Shown piece by piece: positions 9,982 to 18,456 of a stretch of 37,720 nt of DNA. The translations under genes were made by a program, and so were the position numbers. This DNA comes from Peterkaempfera griseoplana (GTDB taxonomy: Bacteria; Actinomycetota; Actinomycetes; Streptomycetales; Streptomycetaceae). Every line of letters starts with the position of its first letter. Within the stretch, counting starts at the first letter, position 1. The stretch lies in contig NZ_LIQR01000057.1 in NCBI RefSeq assembly GCF_001418575.1, positions 1-37,720 on the forward strand, given 5' to 3'. The notes beneath the pieces are model-generated. The model was not told the origin of the DNA. It searched no databases and saw only the letters and a program-made list of their open reading frames with translations.

Positions 9982-10893
9982 TCAGGACACCACGTCCTTG
10001 CCCCGGAAGCGCCGGAAGGCCAGGGCCACCAGCACCACCGCGCAGGAGACCGACACGGAGCCGCCCTTGACCATGCCGCCCCACTCCAGCTGGGGCTGCA
10101 GCGCGTCGGCCCAGGCGTACTGCCAGTGCGCGGGCAGGAACTGCCGCCAGTCCCCGAGGGCGGTGACCGCGTCCAGCACATTGCCGAGGACGGTGAGGAA
10201 GACCGCGCCGCCGACCGCCCCCAGCGGGGCGTCGGTGGCGGTGGAGAGCCAGAACGCCAGCCCGGCGGTGGCCAGTTGGGACACCGTCACATACGCCACC
10301 GCGATCAGCAGCCGGGGCAGCGCGTCACCCGCCGCCAGGCTGCCTCCGGTCGGCAGACGCAGATCCCCCCAGCCGTAGGCGGCGGTGCCGACGGCGAGCG
10401 CCACCGCGGGCAGCAGCACCATGGCGGCGGCGCTGAAGGCCAGTCCGACGGCGAGTTTCACCCCGAGCAGCCGGGGACGCGGCACGGGCGCGGCCAGCAG
10501 ATAGCGCAGCGAGGACCAGCCCGCCTCCGAGGCCACCGTGTCGCCGCAGAACAGCGCCACCGGGATGACCAGCAGAAAGCCGCTGGAGACAAAGAGCGCG
10601 GTGGCCGCGAAGTTGGCGCCGGAGGCGGTGGCCGTGTCGATCAGGGTGGTGCGGCCGCGGCCGGGGTCCGGTCCGCCGCCGACCGCGAAGGCGATCAGCA
10701 GGACCAGCGGCAGCCCGGCCAGTACCGCGGCCATCACCAGGGTGCGGCGGCGGCGCAGCTGCCGTACGGCCTCCACCCGGAAGGGCAGGGTGCGGCGCGG
10801 CTGATAGCCGGGGGCGTGCCCGGCGTCGGGCGGCTCGGGGCTGCCCAGCGGGGGCACCCGGGGTGCCGCGGAGGGCGTCGGTACGGCGCTCAC
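9982..10893 (-). CDS. ABC-2-type transporter permease
   Basis: The 303-residue membrane protein is probably the permease partner of the upstream ATPase fusion. A Pro-rich cytoplasmic N-terminus (1-50, with RQLRRRRT near 45-52) is followed by about six hydrophobic segments, beginning with LVMAAVLAGLPLVLLIAFAV. A periplasm-side loop contains GGGPDPGRGRTTLIDTA. The stretch EAGWSSLRYLLAAPVPRPR resembles the coupling region of ABC-2 permeases. The start is GTG at 10893, which overlaps the stop of the ATPase gene as GTGA (10890-10893). Translational coupling of the two subunits is therefore likely. The end faces the first MscS gene across a 51-bp gap containing a GC palindrome (9966-9979). Confidence 0.85.
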   Translation of the reverse strand: MSAVPTPSAAPRVPPLGSPEPPDAGHAPGYQPRRTLPFRVEAVRQLRRRRTLVMAAVLAGLPLVLLIAFAVGGGPDPGRGRTTLIDTATASGANFAATALFVSSGFLLVIPVALFCGDTVASEAGWSSLRYLLAAPVPRPRLLGVKLAVGLAFSAAAMVLLPAVALAVGTAAYGWGDLRLPTGGSLAAGDALPRLLIAVAYVTVSQLATAGLAFWLSTATDAPLGAVGGAVFLTVLGNVLDAVTALGDWRQFLPAHWQYAWADALQPQLEWGGMVKGGSVSVSCAVVLVALAFRRFRGKDVVS

Positions 10894-13685
10894 GCGGGGC
10901 CTCCGATCAGGGAGAGGAAGGCGTCCTCCAGGCGGCGGTGCGGGGCCAGCCGCTCCACGGGGATGCCGAGCCGGACCAGTTCCGCCAGCAGCCGGTGCGG
11001 CGCCAGGCCGTCCAGTGCCACCAGCACCCCGCCGTCGGCGGCTTCCGCGGAGGCCACCCCCTCCAGGGCGGCGATCTTCTCGGCGGCCGCGGTGACACCG
11101 CCCTCGTCCAGCGCCTCGGGGCCGCTGGTGACCACGGAGACCATCAGCAGGCCGCCCGCACCGACGATGTCGGCGACGGCGCCCGCCGCGACCAGCCTGC
11201 CCTGGTCCATCACCACCAGGTGACTGCAGCTCTGCTCGACCTCGGAGAGCAGATGACTGGAGACGATGACGGTGCGTCCGGTGGCGGCGTAGCGGATCAG
11301 CACCTCGCGCATCTCGCGGATCTGCGGGGGGTCCAGTCCGTTGGTGGGCTCGTCCAGGATGAGCAGTTCGGGCAGGCCCAGCATGGCCTGGGCGATGGCC
11401 AGGCGCTGGCGCATGCCCTGGGAGTAGGTGCGCACCGCCCGGTCCAGGGCCTCGCCCAGTGCGGCGATCTCCAGGGCCTCGTCCAGGTGGGCGTCCCCGG
11501 CCGGGCGGCCGGTGGCCTGCCAGTACAGCCGCAGGTTGTCGCGGCCGGTCAGATGGGGCAGGAAACCCGCGCCCTCGACGAAGGCGCCGACCCGGGAGAG
11601 CACGGGTGAGCCGCCGCGGACCGCGTGGCCGAAGATCCGGATGTCGCCGCCGTCCGGGCGGATGAGGCCCATCAGCATCCGCAGGGTGGTGGTCTTCCCC
11701 GCGCCGTTGGGGCCGAGCAGACCCACCACCTGGCCCTGTTCCACCCGGAAGCCCAGGTCGCGCACGGCATAGCGGTCGGCTGCCCCGGCATAGCGCTTGG
11801 ACAGGCCGGTGATCTGCAGCGGCACCGCCGCCAGCAGGGGGTCGGGCGGCGGGGTGCGGCGCAGCCGGCCGCGGCCGGTGAGCAGCAGCAGCGCGGCGAA
11901 GGCGACGGCTGCGGCGGGCAGGCCCCAGACCCAGCCGGGCAGCGGCGGGGCCGCGGTGCGCAGCCCCTGGTCGGCGGGCACCACCAGGCCGGGGCCGACC
12001 GCCGCGATGCGGTAGTGGGCGGGCTGCACCGGTGAGGCGTAGGCCAGGTCGGTGGTGGCCAGGACGACCGCCATCCGGTGGCCCGCGGCGAACTCGTGGT
12101 CCACCGCGGGCAGCCGTACCTCCAGGGTGCGGCCTGCGGCGCTGTCGGCGCCGGTCACCCGCAGCGGGGCGGCCAGCTGCTGGGGAAGGGTGCGGGTGCC
12201 GTCCTGGGCGACGTCGTAGACCTTGCCGAAGAGCACCGCGTCGGGCCGGTCGGAGTGCACCCGTACGGTGATCCGGGGTGTTCCGGTGACCCGGACCGCG
12301 GCGGGCAGCGGAGCGGAGGTGAAGACCGCGGACTGGCCGGGGAGGTCGAGGGTGAGCCCGGCGCCCGCGGCGGAGAGCTGGGTGAGCGCCGAGACCCCGG
12401 GGACGGTGGAGAGGGCCGGCGGGGAGCCCCCGGCCGGGTTGGCCGCGGTCTGCTCGGGCCCGGTCAGCGCCACGGTGCGGCGGGTGGTGCCGTCCAGGCC
12501 TGGGTAGCGTTCGGCGGTGGCGCCGCGCAGCACCGGCTCGACGCCGGTGGAGTCCAGGCCACCGGTGCGGGTGACCCGGAAGGCCGGGCCGGTGGCGGCG
12601 CCGCTGCCCTTGAGGTAGTGGTCGAACCAGGCGGTGATCCGCTGCTGGACGCGTCCGCTCTCCTGGTTGCCGCCGTCGTGTCCGCCGTCGAACCAGTCGA
12701 CCGCGACGGGCGCTCCGTTGGCGGCGACCGCCCGGGCGATGGCGTCCCCCTGGTCGAGGGGGAAGAGGGAGTCGTGCAGCCCCTGGACGACCAGGGTGGG
12801 GACGCGGATGCGGTCGGCGACGGAGGACGGGCTGGAGCGGTCCAGCAGCTTCACGGCGGCCGGGTCGGCGTGTCCGGCCACCGCGACCCGGTTGTACATC
12901 TCGCAGAGCTGGTCGGTGAAGCGGCCGCAGCCGGAGGCGCCCGCGGCGGCGGGGGCCGCGGCGCTTGCGGCGGCGGAGCCGGAGGCGCCCAGGGAGGCGG
13001 AGCCGGAGGTGAAGAAGATCCCGGCCCAGAGCCGCTTGAAGACCCCGTCGGCGGCGGATCCCCCCACGGCGTTCTGCGGGAAGAGCGCGTCCGCCAGGTT
13101 CCACCAGGTGATCTGGGGGGCGATCGCGTCGATCCGCCGGTCGTAGGCCGCCGCCAGCAGCGAGATCGCCCCGCCGTACGAGGCACCGGCGACCCCGACC
13201 CGGGGGTCGCCCGCTCCGTCCAGCTGCACCTCGGGACGCCGGGCCAGCCAGTCGACCAGGGCGCGGACGTCCTGCACCTCCGCGTCCGGCGAGTCCAGCG
13301 CGATCCGCCCGCCGGAGCGGCCGAAGCCGCGGGCCGACCAGGTGAGCACCGCGTAGCCGGACCGGGCGAGCTGCTCGGCCTGCGCCCTGACGTCGTTCTT
13401 GGAGCCGCCGAAGCCGTGCGCCAGCAGCACCGCCGGACGCCGGCCGGGTCCGCCCGCGGTGAGGAAGGAGGTGTCGACGGCCACCCGCCGGGAGCTGCCC
13501 GGGCTCTCGGGCAGCTGCAGAAAGCGCTGCTCGACGTGGACCACGGGGCCACCCGAGGCCGTCTGCCGCCACACCCCGGCGCCACCCGCCACCGCGGCCA
13601 GGGCCAGCACCGCGGCCGTCAGCCGCCGGGCGCGGCGCGGCCACCCCCTCCACCACTGCCGCACACGGCGGCCGACCGGCTCCAT
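10890..13685 (-). CDS. Fusion of an extracellular S15/X-Pro dipeptidyl-peptidase-like hydrolase with an ABC transporter ATPase
   Basis: The 931-residue protein reads in one uninterrupted frame. An arginine-rich N-terminus and a membrane helix (about 22-38) are followed by an alpha/beta hydrolase with a complete triad, S169 in GASYGG, D305 in GLHDS and H336 in GGHDGG. Next comes a beta-rich C-terminal domain of the CocE/X-Pro peptidase kind (about 440-565). A second membrane helix (584-603) ends in GRGRLRR. The rest is an ABC ATPase with Walker A GPNGAGKT (658-665), signature YSQGM (754-758), Walker B LLILDEP (774-780) and H-loop H811. The two helices put the hydrolase outside and the ATPase inside, a coherent topology. 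ATG at 13685 has AGGATC upstream. The permease follows with a 4-bp overlap. Substrate is unknown; a peptide or acyl compound cleaved outside is inference. Confidence 0.9.
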   Translation of the reverse strand: MEPVGRRVRQWWRGWPRRARRLTAAVLALAAVAGGAGVWRQTASGGPVVHVEQRFLQLPESPGSSRRVAVDTSFLTAGGPGRRPAVLLAHGFGGSKNDVRAQAEQLARSGYAVLTWSARGFGRSGGRIALDSPDAEVQDVRALVDWLARRPEVQLDGAGDPRVGVAGASYGGAISLLAAAYDRRIDAIAPQITWWNLADALFPQNAVGGSAADGVFKRLWAGIFFTSGSASLGASGSAAASAAAPAAAGASGCGRFTDQLCEMYNRVAVAGHADPAAVKLLDRSSPSSVADRIRVPTLVVQGLHDSLFPLDQGDAIARAVAANGAPVAVDWFDGGHDGGNQESGRVQQRITAWFDHYLKGSGAATGPAFRVTRTGGLDSTGVEPVLRGATAERYPGLDGTTRRTVALTGPEQTAANPAGGSPPALSTVPGVSALTQLSAAGAGLTLDLPGQSAVFTSAPLPAAVRVTGTPRITVRVHSDRPDAVLFGKVYDVAQDGTRTLPQQLAAPLRVTGADSAAGRTLEVRLPAVDHEFAAGHRMAVVLATTDLAYASPVQPAHYRIAAVGPGLVVPADQGLRTAAPPLPGWVWGLPAAAVAFAALLLLTGRGRLRRTPPPDPLLAAVPLQITGLSKRYAGAADRYAVRDLGFRVEQGQVVGLLGPNGAGKTTTLRMLMGLIRPDGGDIRIFGHAVRGGSPVLSRVGAFVEGAGFLPHLTGRDNLRLYWQATGRPAGDAHLDEALEIAALGEALDRAVRTYSQGMRQRLAIAQAMLGLPELLILDEPTNGLDPPQIREMREVLIRYAATGRTVIVSSHLLSEVEQSCSHLVVMDQGRLVAAGAVADIVGAGGLLMVSVVTSGPEALDEGGVTAAAEKIAALEGVASAEAADGGVLVALDGLAPHRLLAELVRLGIPVERLAPHRRLEDAFLSLIGGPA

Positions 13686-13845
13686 GGTCGCTGATCCTAA
13701 CTGCCCTGCCCCGGGCCCCGACCCGGGGAGCCGGTGCTCCCGGCGGGGCCCGGTGTGGGGGGCGCCACCCGACGGACTGGTGTCCGGATCACGGAAGCGG
13801 CAAGGGATACCCGGAACGGCGTACGGAAGAGGAGAGAGACAACTC

Positions 13846-15105
13846 GTGGACCTGTGGAGCGTACTGAGGCCGGGTCTGGCGCTGGTCGGAACGTTGCTGG
13901 TCACCCTGGTGCTGGGGCGGCTCGCCGAGCGGCTGGTGGGGCGGCTCGTCGCCGGGCGGCCCGAGAGCCTGCGGGCGCCGCTGCGGCGCTGCCGGGTGCC
14001 CTTCCTGCTCACGGTCGGATCGCTGGTACTGCTCGGCAGCGAGCAGACGGCCGGTCTGCCGGCCGCCGTGCGGGGGCCGCTGCGGCATGTGCTGGTGCTG
14101 CTGCTGATCGCGGTGGCCGCCTGGCTGCTGTCGCGTACCGCCGCCCTGCTGATCGGCACCTCCTTCACCCGCTACACCGCGGGGCACCGGGATCCGGCGC
14201 GGGTACGGCGGGTCCGTACCCAGGCGGGGATGCTGCGGCGGATCACCACGGTGCTGGTGGCGCTGGTGGCGGGGGCCTGCATGCTGCTGACCTTCCCCGG
14301 GGTGCGGGCGGTGGGCACCAGCCTGCTGGCCTCGGCGGGGCTGATCGGGGTGGTCGCGGGTGTGGCGGCGCAGTCGACGCTGGGCAATCTCTTCGCCGGG
14401 CTGCAGGTCGCCTTCGGCGACATGGTGCGGATCGGCGACGTGGTGGTGGTGGAGGGCGAGTGGGGGACGGTGGAGGAGATCACCCTCACCTATCTGGTGC
14501 TCGCCACCTGGGACCAGCGGCGGATCGTGATGCCGGTGTCGTACTTCGCCTCCAAGCCCTTCGAGAACTGGTCCCGGCACGATCCCCGGATGACCGGCAC
14601 GGTGCTGCTGTACCTGGACCACGCCACCCCGGTCGAGGAGCTGCGCGAGGAGTTCCGGCGGCTGCTGAAGGACTCGCCGCTGTGGGACGGCCTGGGGTCG
14701 GCGCTCCAGGTCACCGACACCACACCCAGCGGGATCGTGGTGCGGGCCCTGATGACCGCCCAGGACTCCGACGACGTCTTCGCGCTCCGCTGCGAGGTGC
14801 GCGAGCGGCTGGTGGAGTGGCTGCGGACCAACCACCCCGGGTCGCTGCCCCGGATCGCCACCGCCGCAGCCCCCGCGGCGGAGGTCCCCCGGCCCAGGGA
14901 GGGGCTGTGGCAGGACGGTGCGGCGGATGCCGGCCGGCGCGGGCAGGCGGCGGCCGACGCCGGGCCGCGGCAGGACCCCGCGGAGGGGCCGCACCGGCCC
15001 GGTCAGGAGCCCACGGACGTGGAGGCCCTGCACAACGCGGGCGGCCCCGGCGGTGTGTCGCTGGCCAAGGACGGCGGCCCGGCCGGGGACCCGCGGCGGG
15101 GGTGA
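13846..15105 (+). CDS. MscS-family mechanosensitive ion channel, paralogue 2
   Basis: The 419-residue product is a close relative of the channel at 8800. It has the same N-terminal opening (LWSVLRP against MWSVIRP), an RRCR motif before helix 2, the pore helix with SLLASAGLIGVVAGVAAQ, FGDMVRIGDVVVV and RRIVMPVSYF. It differs by a hydrophilic, low-complexity insertion of about 50-60 residues near the C-terminus, after which GGPGGVSLAK returns. The start is GTG at 13846 behind GAGGAGAGAG. It is divergent from the hydrolase-ABC gene with a 160-bp gap, so shared regulation is possible. Its end is seven bases from the convergent GNAT gene. High DNA identity with paralogue 1 over the beta domain suggests duplication or gene conversion. 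Confidence 0.9.
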   Translation: MDLWSVLRPGLALVGTLLVTLVLGRLAERLVGRLVAGRPESLRAPLRRCRVPFLLTVGSLVLLGSEQTAGLPAAVRGPLRHVLVLLLIAVAAWLLSRTAALLIGTSFTRYTAGHRDPARVRRVRTQAGMLRRITTVLVALVAGACMLLTFPGVRAVGTSLLASAGLIGVVAGVAAQSTLGNLFAGLQVAFGDMVRIGDVVVVEGEWGTVEEITLTYLVLATWDQRRIVMPVSYFASKPFENWSRHDPRMTGTVLLYLDHATPVEELREEFRRLLKDSPLWDGLGSALQVTDTTPSGIVVRALMTAQDSDDVFALRCEVRERLVEWLRTNHPGSLPRIATAAAPAAEVPRPREGLWQDGAADAGRRGQAAADAGPRQDPAEGPHRPGQEPTDVEALHNAGGPGGVSLAKDGGPAGDPRRG

Positions 15106-15112
15106 CCGGCGG

Positions 15113-15577
15113 TCAGCCCGCCAGGGTCCTGGTCATGGTGCGGTGCGGGAGGCCGCCGTCGAGGTACTCGGGGCCGTGGGCCGTGTAGCCCAGCCGCTCG
15201 TAGAAGCCGATCGCGGTGACCTGGGCGTGCAGTTCCATCTCCCGGGCGCCCCGCTCCACCCCGGCCTGCTCAAGCGCCCGGACCAGGGCCGCGCCCAGGC
15301 CGGTGCCGCGGGCGGCGGGCAGGACGGCGAGCCTGCCGAGCAGCACCACACCGTCGCGGCCGGCCTGCTTGCGGGCGGGCTCCCCGTGGATCAGCCGGCC
15401 GGTGCCCAGCGCCTCACCGCCGGGGCCCGCGGCCAGCAGATGGACGCAGAGCGGGTCGAGGTCGTCCCACTCCTCGTCCTCGGGGATCCGCTGCTCGACG
15501 ATGAAGACCTCGCGGCGGACCCGGTGCACCTGCGCCATGTCCTCGTCGGTGTCGGCGGTACGGATGACGGCGTCCAC
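15113..15577 (-). CDS. GNAT-family N-acetyltransferase
   Basis: The 154-residue protein belongs to the GNAT fold. The acetyl-CoA binding motif is LGRLAVLPAARGTGLGAALV (about 79-98), preceded by the strand LGTGRLI and followed by HAQVTAIGFYERLGYTAHG, typical of the C-terminal half. The N-terminal VRREVFIVEQRIPEDEEWD resembles the ElaA/YjdJ-like subgroup. The substrate is unknown. The start is GTG at 15577, immediately after the TGA of the pseudouridine synthase gene, with GGAGAG six bases upstream, so the two are almost certainly co-translated. Confidence 0.88.
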   Translation of the reverse strand: MDAVIRTADTDEDMAQVHRVRREVFIVEQRIPEDEEWDDLDPLCVHLLAAGPGGEALGTGRLIHGEPARKQAGRDGVVLLGRLAVLPAARGTGLGAALVRALEQAGVERGAREMELHAQVTAIGFYERLGYTAHGPEYLDGGLPHRTMTRTLAG

Positions 15578-16516
15578 TCAGCTCTCCGCGGTGATGATGT
15601 CGAGGGCCTTGGCCAGGTCCTCGGGGTACTCGCTGTCGAACTCCACCCACTGGCCGTCCGAGGGGTGCTCGAAGCCCAGGTGGACGGCGTGCAGCCACTG
15701 GCGGGTGAGGCCCAGCCGCTTGGCCAGGGTGGGGTCGGCGCCGTAGGTGAGGTCGCCCACGCAGGGGTGGCGCAGCGCGGACATGTGGACCCGGATCTGG
15801 TGGGTGCGGCCGGTCTCCAGCTTGATGTCCAGCAGCGAGGCGGCCCGGAAGGCCTCGATCAGGTCGTAGTGGGTGACCGAGGGCTTGCCGGTGGCGACCA
15901 CGGCCCACTTCCAGTCGGAGCTGGGGTGGCGGTCGATGGGGGCGTCCACGGTGCCGCGCATCGGGTCGGGGTGGCCCTGGACCAGGGCGTTGTAGCGCTT
16001 GTCCACGGTGCGCTCGCGGAACTGCTGCTTCAGCAGGCTGTAGGCCAGCTCCGACTTGGCGACCACCATCAGGCCGGAGGTGCCGACGTCCAGGCGGTGC
16101 ACGATGCCCTGGCGCTCGGCCGCGCCCGAGGTGGAGATGCGGTAGCCGGCCGCGGCGAGCCCGCCGATCACGGTGGTGCCGGTCCAGCCGGGGCTGGGGT
16201 GGGCGGCGACGCCCACCGGCTTGTCGACCACCACCAGGTGGTCGTCGTCATGGACGATCCGCATGCCCTCGACCGGCTCGGCGACGATCTGCACCGGCGC
16301 GGGCGGGGCGGGGATCTCGACCTCCAGCCAGGCGCCCGCGGTGACCCGGTCCGACTTGCCGGCCGTGGCGCCGTCCACCCGGACCTTCCCGTCGGCGGCG
16401 AGTTCGGCCGCCTTGGTGCGGGAGAAGCCGAACATCCGGGCGAGGGCGGCGTCGAGACGCTCACCCTCGAGGCCGTCGGGTACGGGCAAGGTGCGGATCT
16501 GCGCTGCGGTGCTCAC
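15578..16516 (-). CDS. RluA/RluD-family pseudouridine synthase
   Basis: This 312-residue enzyme isomerises uridine to pseudouridine, probably in 23S rRNA. An S4 RNA-binding domain occupies the N-terminus ([20 protein letters not shown], 20-39). The catalytic domain starts near residue 90 with [18 protein letters not shown]. The catalytic aspartate is D143 in [23 protein letters not shown] and the [12 protein letters not shown] motif follow. Length is normal for RluD. The start is GTG at 16516 with a poor ribosome-binding site. It lies 51 bp after lspA and directly before the GNAT gene on the same strand, the usual actinobacterial order lspA then rluD. The exact target uridines cannot be told from sequence. 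Confidence 0.93.
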   Translation of the reverse strand: MSTAAQIRTLPVPDGLEGERLDAALARMFGFSRTKAAELAADGKVRVDGATAGKSDRVTAGAWLEVEIPAPPAPVQIVAEPVEGMRIVHDDDHLVVVDKPVGVAAHPSPGWTGTTVIGGLAAAGYRISTSGAAERQGIVHRLDVGTSGLMVVAKSELAYSLLKQQFRERTVDKRYNALVQGHPDPMRGTVDAPIDRHPSSDWKWAVVATGKPSVTHYDLIEAFRAASLLDIKLETGRTHQIRVHMSALRHPCVGDLTYGADPTLAKRLGLTRQWLHAVHLGFEHPSDGQWVEFDSEYPEDLAKALDIITAES

Positions 16517-16567
16517 CCGAACGAGTATGCCGGACGGCGGAGCCCGCCACGGCCACGGCGGCCGGGG

Positions 16568-17245
16568 TCAGGACTGCCCGGCGGCGTCCGGCTCCTCCTC
16601 GCGGTCCCGCTGGACGGAGCCGTCCGGGTTGGAGCCGCGGAAGGAGAGCAGCACCACCAGCACACCGCCGCAGACGATCGCGGAGTCCGCGAGGTTGAAG
16701 ACGGCGAAGTGCTGCAGCGAGATGAAGTCCACCACATGCCCGCGGAAGACCGCCGGGGCGCGGAAGAGCCGGTCGGTGAGGTTGCCCAGGGCGCCGCCCA
16801 GCAGCAGACCCAGCGCGATCGCCCAGGGCAGGCTGTGGAGCTTGCGGGCGATCCGCCAGATCACCACGATCACCGAGGCGGCGATCAGAGTGAAGACGAT
16901 GGTCAGCGCCTGTCCCATGCCGAAGGCCGCACCGGGGTTGCGGATCACCTGGAAGGTGAGCACATCGCCGATGACCTGGATGGGGGCGTGACCCTCGAGC
17001 CTGGCGACCACCAGCAGCTTGCTGCCCAGGTCGATCAGGTAGGCGAGGAGCGCGACGACCAGCAGCACGCCCACCCGGCGGCGTCGTGCCTCCGGGACGG
17101 GAGCCGCCTCCGCGGCCTGCTGGGTCGACTCCTCGGCGCCGGCGGGTGTCTGCCGGGCCGCGGGGTCGACGGCGTTGTCCCGGGCCGCGCCGCCCTGGGT
17201 CTGGTGGGAACCTGGCGTACTGATGATGCGCTCCGCTGCCGTCAC
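16568..17245 (-). CDS. lspA: Lipoprotein signal peptidase (signal peptidase II)
   Basis: LspA removes signal peptides from diacylglyceryl-modified prolipoproteins in the membrane. The 225 residues include a hydrophilic N-terminal extension of about 55 residues before the first membrane helix (about 58-78). The two catalytic aspartates are D158 in [11 protein letters not shown] and D187 in [20 protein letters not shown] (100-111) is the conserved substrate-pocket strand. About four membrane helices are visible. The start is GTG at 17245 with a weak ribosome-binding site, so the extension could be partly untranslated. The C-terminal tail is acidic ([10 protein letters not shown]). It sits between the DksA-like gene and the pseudouridine synthase. 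Confidence 0.95.
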   Translation of the reverse strand: MTAAERIISTPGSHQTQGGAARDNAVDPAARQTPAGAEESTQQAAEAAPVPEARRRRVGVLLVVALLAYLIDLGSKLLVVARLEGHAPIQVIGDVLTFQVIRNPGAAFGMGQALTIVFTLIAASVIVVIWRIARKLHSLPWAIALGLLLGGALGNLTDRLFRAPAVFRGHVVDFISLQHFAVFNLADSAIVCGGVLVVLLSFRGSNPDGSVQRDREEEPDAAGQS

Positions 17246-17339
17246 AGGTGGTAACCGGCCCCGGGGCCGGGGCGGCGCTGTCGAGGTCGAGCGTACGGCA
17301 CCGGGGCGGCACAGGAGGGGCGGGACCGCGGCGGCCCGG

Positions 17340-17939
17340 CTAGCGCCGTTCCTGCTTGGCCTTGCACTGGACGCAGAGGGTGGCCCGCGGGAACGCCTGG
17401 AGCCTCGCCTTGCCCACCGCGTTGCCGCAGGACTCGCAGAGGCCGAAGCCGGTGCCCTCCAGCCGCCCGAGGGCCCGCTCGGTCTGGGCGAGCATGTCGC
17501 GGGCGTTGTTGGCGAGCGCGAGCTCGTGCTCCCGGGAGATGTTCTTGGTGCCTGCGTCCACCTGGTCGTCGCCGGCGCCGTCGCCGGAGTCGCGCATCAT
17601 GCCGGAGATCGCCGCCTCGGCGGTGTCGATCTCCAGGCTCAGCCGCTGGGCCTCCGCGGTGAGCTCGTCGCGCAGCTCGACGACCTCCTCGGCGGTCCAG
17701 GGGTCCTCGCCCGGGCGCACCGGGAGGTCCGCCGGCTCCAGCGGGCCGGGCTCCGGTACGGCCGCGGTGGCGACCGCCCGGGGCGCCGCCGCCGAGGCGT
17801 GGGTGCGAGTCGGGACCGCCGGGCGTGCGGCGGCGGTACTGGTCTTGCGGCGCGTGGTCACTGTCCCCTCCCCCGGGTCCGCCACGGCCCTGCGGGGCCG
17901 CCTGGTGGCGGTGGTCCCGTTCTCAGCCTTATCAGCCAT
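17340..17939 (-). CDS. DksA/TraR-family zinc-finger protein with long N-terminal extension
   Basis: The 199-residue protein ends in a DksA/TraR C4 zinc finger, C168/C171 (LCESC) and C189/C192 (CVQC). Before it is a helical region (about 82-160) with an acidic stretch [12 protein letters not shown] near its tip, reminiscent of the coiled coil that enters the RNA polymerase secondary channel. The first 80 residues are basic and Ala/Pro/Thr-rich, with two RRP or TRRK clusters, and are unlike DksA. ATG at 17939 is chosen because GAAGGGG lies nine bases upstream; the frame stays open further. It may modulate transcription initiation, but the E. coli-type DD tip is not exactly conserved here. It is divergent from the ileS leader. 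Confidence 0.85.
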   Translation of the reverse strand: MADKAENGTTATRRPRRAVADPGEGTVTTRRKTSTAAARPAVPTRTHASAAAPRAVATAAVPEPGPLEPADLPVRPGEDPWTAEEVVELRDELTAEAQRLSLEIDTAEAAISGMMRDSGDGAGDDQVDAGTKNISREHELALANNARDMLAQTERALGRLEGTGFGLCESCGNAVGKARLQAFPRATLCVQCKAKQERR

Positions 17940-18179
17940 GGCTACGACCCCTTCACGAATGGCGGTGCCCGGCGGTTCCCGGTCCGCTCGGTGCCGGAAC
18001 GATAATTCGCTGCGATTCATGTCACAACCGGACATTCCGGCATGCGCCCGATGTCCACCCGAGGAGGCCCTCCTCCGGCCTGACGAGGTTGTGCCCAGAA
18101 CGTGACCCGTTAACCGCATTCGGTGTCCGCTACCGCCCGCCGCGGCGAAAGCGGTTGCGCCGGCCTATACACTGCTGGT

Positions 18180-18456
18180 GCGAGGCGTTGATGGGGACGA
18201 GTACCGCCGTACGCAGCCAGCAGCGAACCGGGGACGGTGGGAGCCCGGGGGCGTGCACGACGGGAAGATCACCCCGGAGCCGCCGGAAGAACGGCCCGGC
18301 GAGGGCCCGGTAGACCCGGCAGCAGCACCAATGAGTGGGCCGCGGCAGGCACCCCCGTCCGCAGCCAAGGAGGGTGGTACCGCGGGGCCGCGCACGCTGC
18401 CTCGTCCCTCCGTCGGAAGCCGTATCGCACGCATCCGCCGGAGGAAGGCCCCCGCG
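18180..18456 (+). promoter_or_regulatory. T-box riboswitch (isoleucine, translational type) upstream of ileS
   Basis: The conserved T-box AGGGTGGTACCGCGG is at 18371-18385. An ATC isoleucine codon sits in the candidate specifier loop (GGGAAGATCACC, ATC at 18268-18270), and a GATGGGGACGAGTA block near 18188 fits Stem I. Uncharged tRNA-Ile would pair with ATC and with the T-box bulge. No U-tract terminator is present; instead CCTCCG (18407-18412) can pair with CGGAGG (18439-18444) of the ileS ribosome-binding site. This is the actinobacterial arrangement in which uncharged tRNA frees the start site for translation. A -10-like TATACA/TACACT lies at 18166-18173. Confidence 0.9.
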
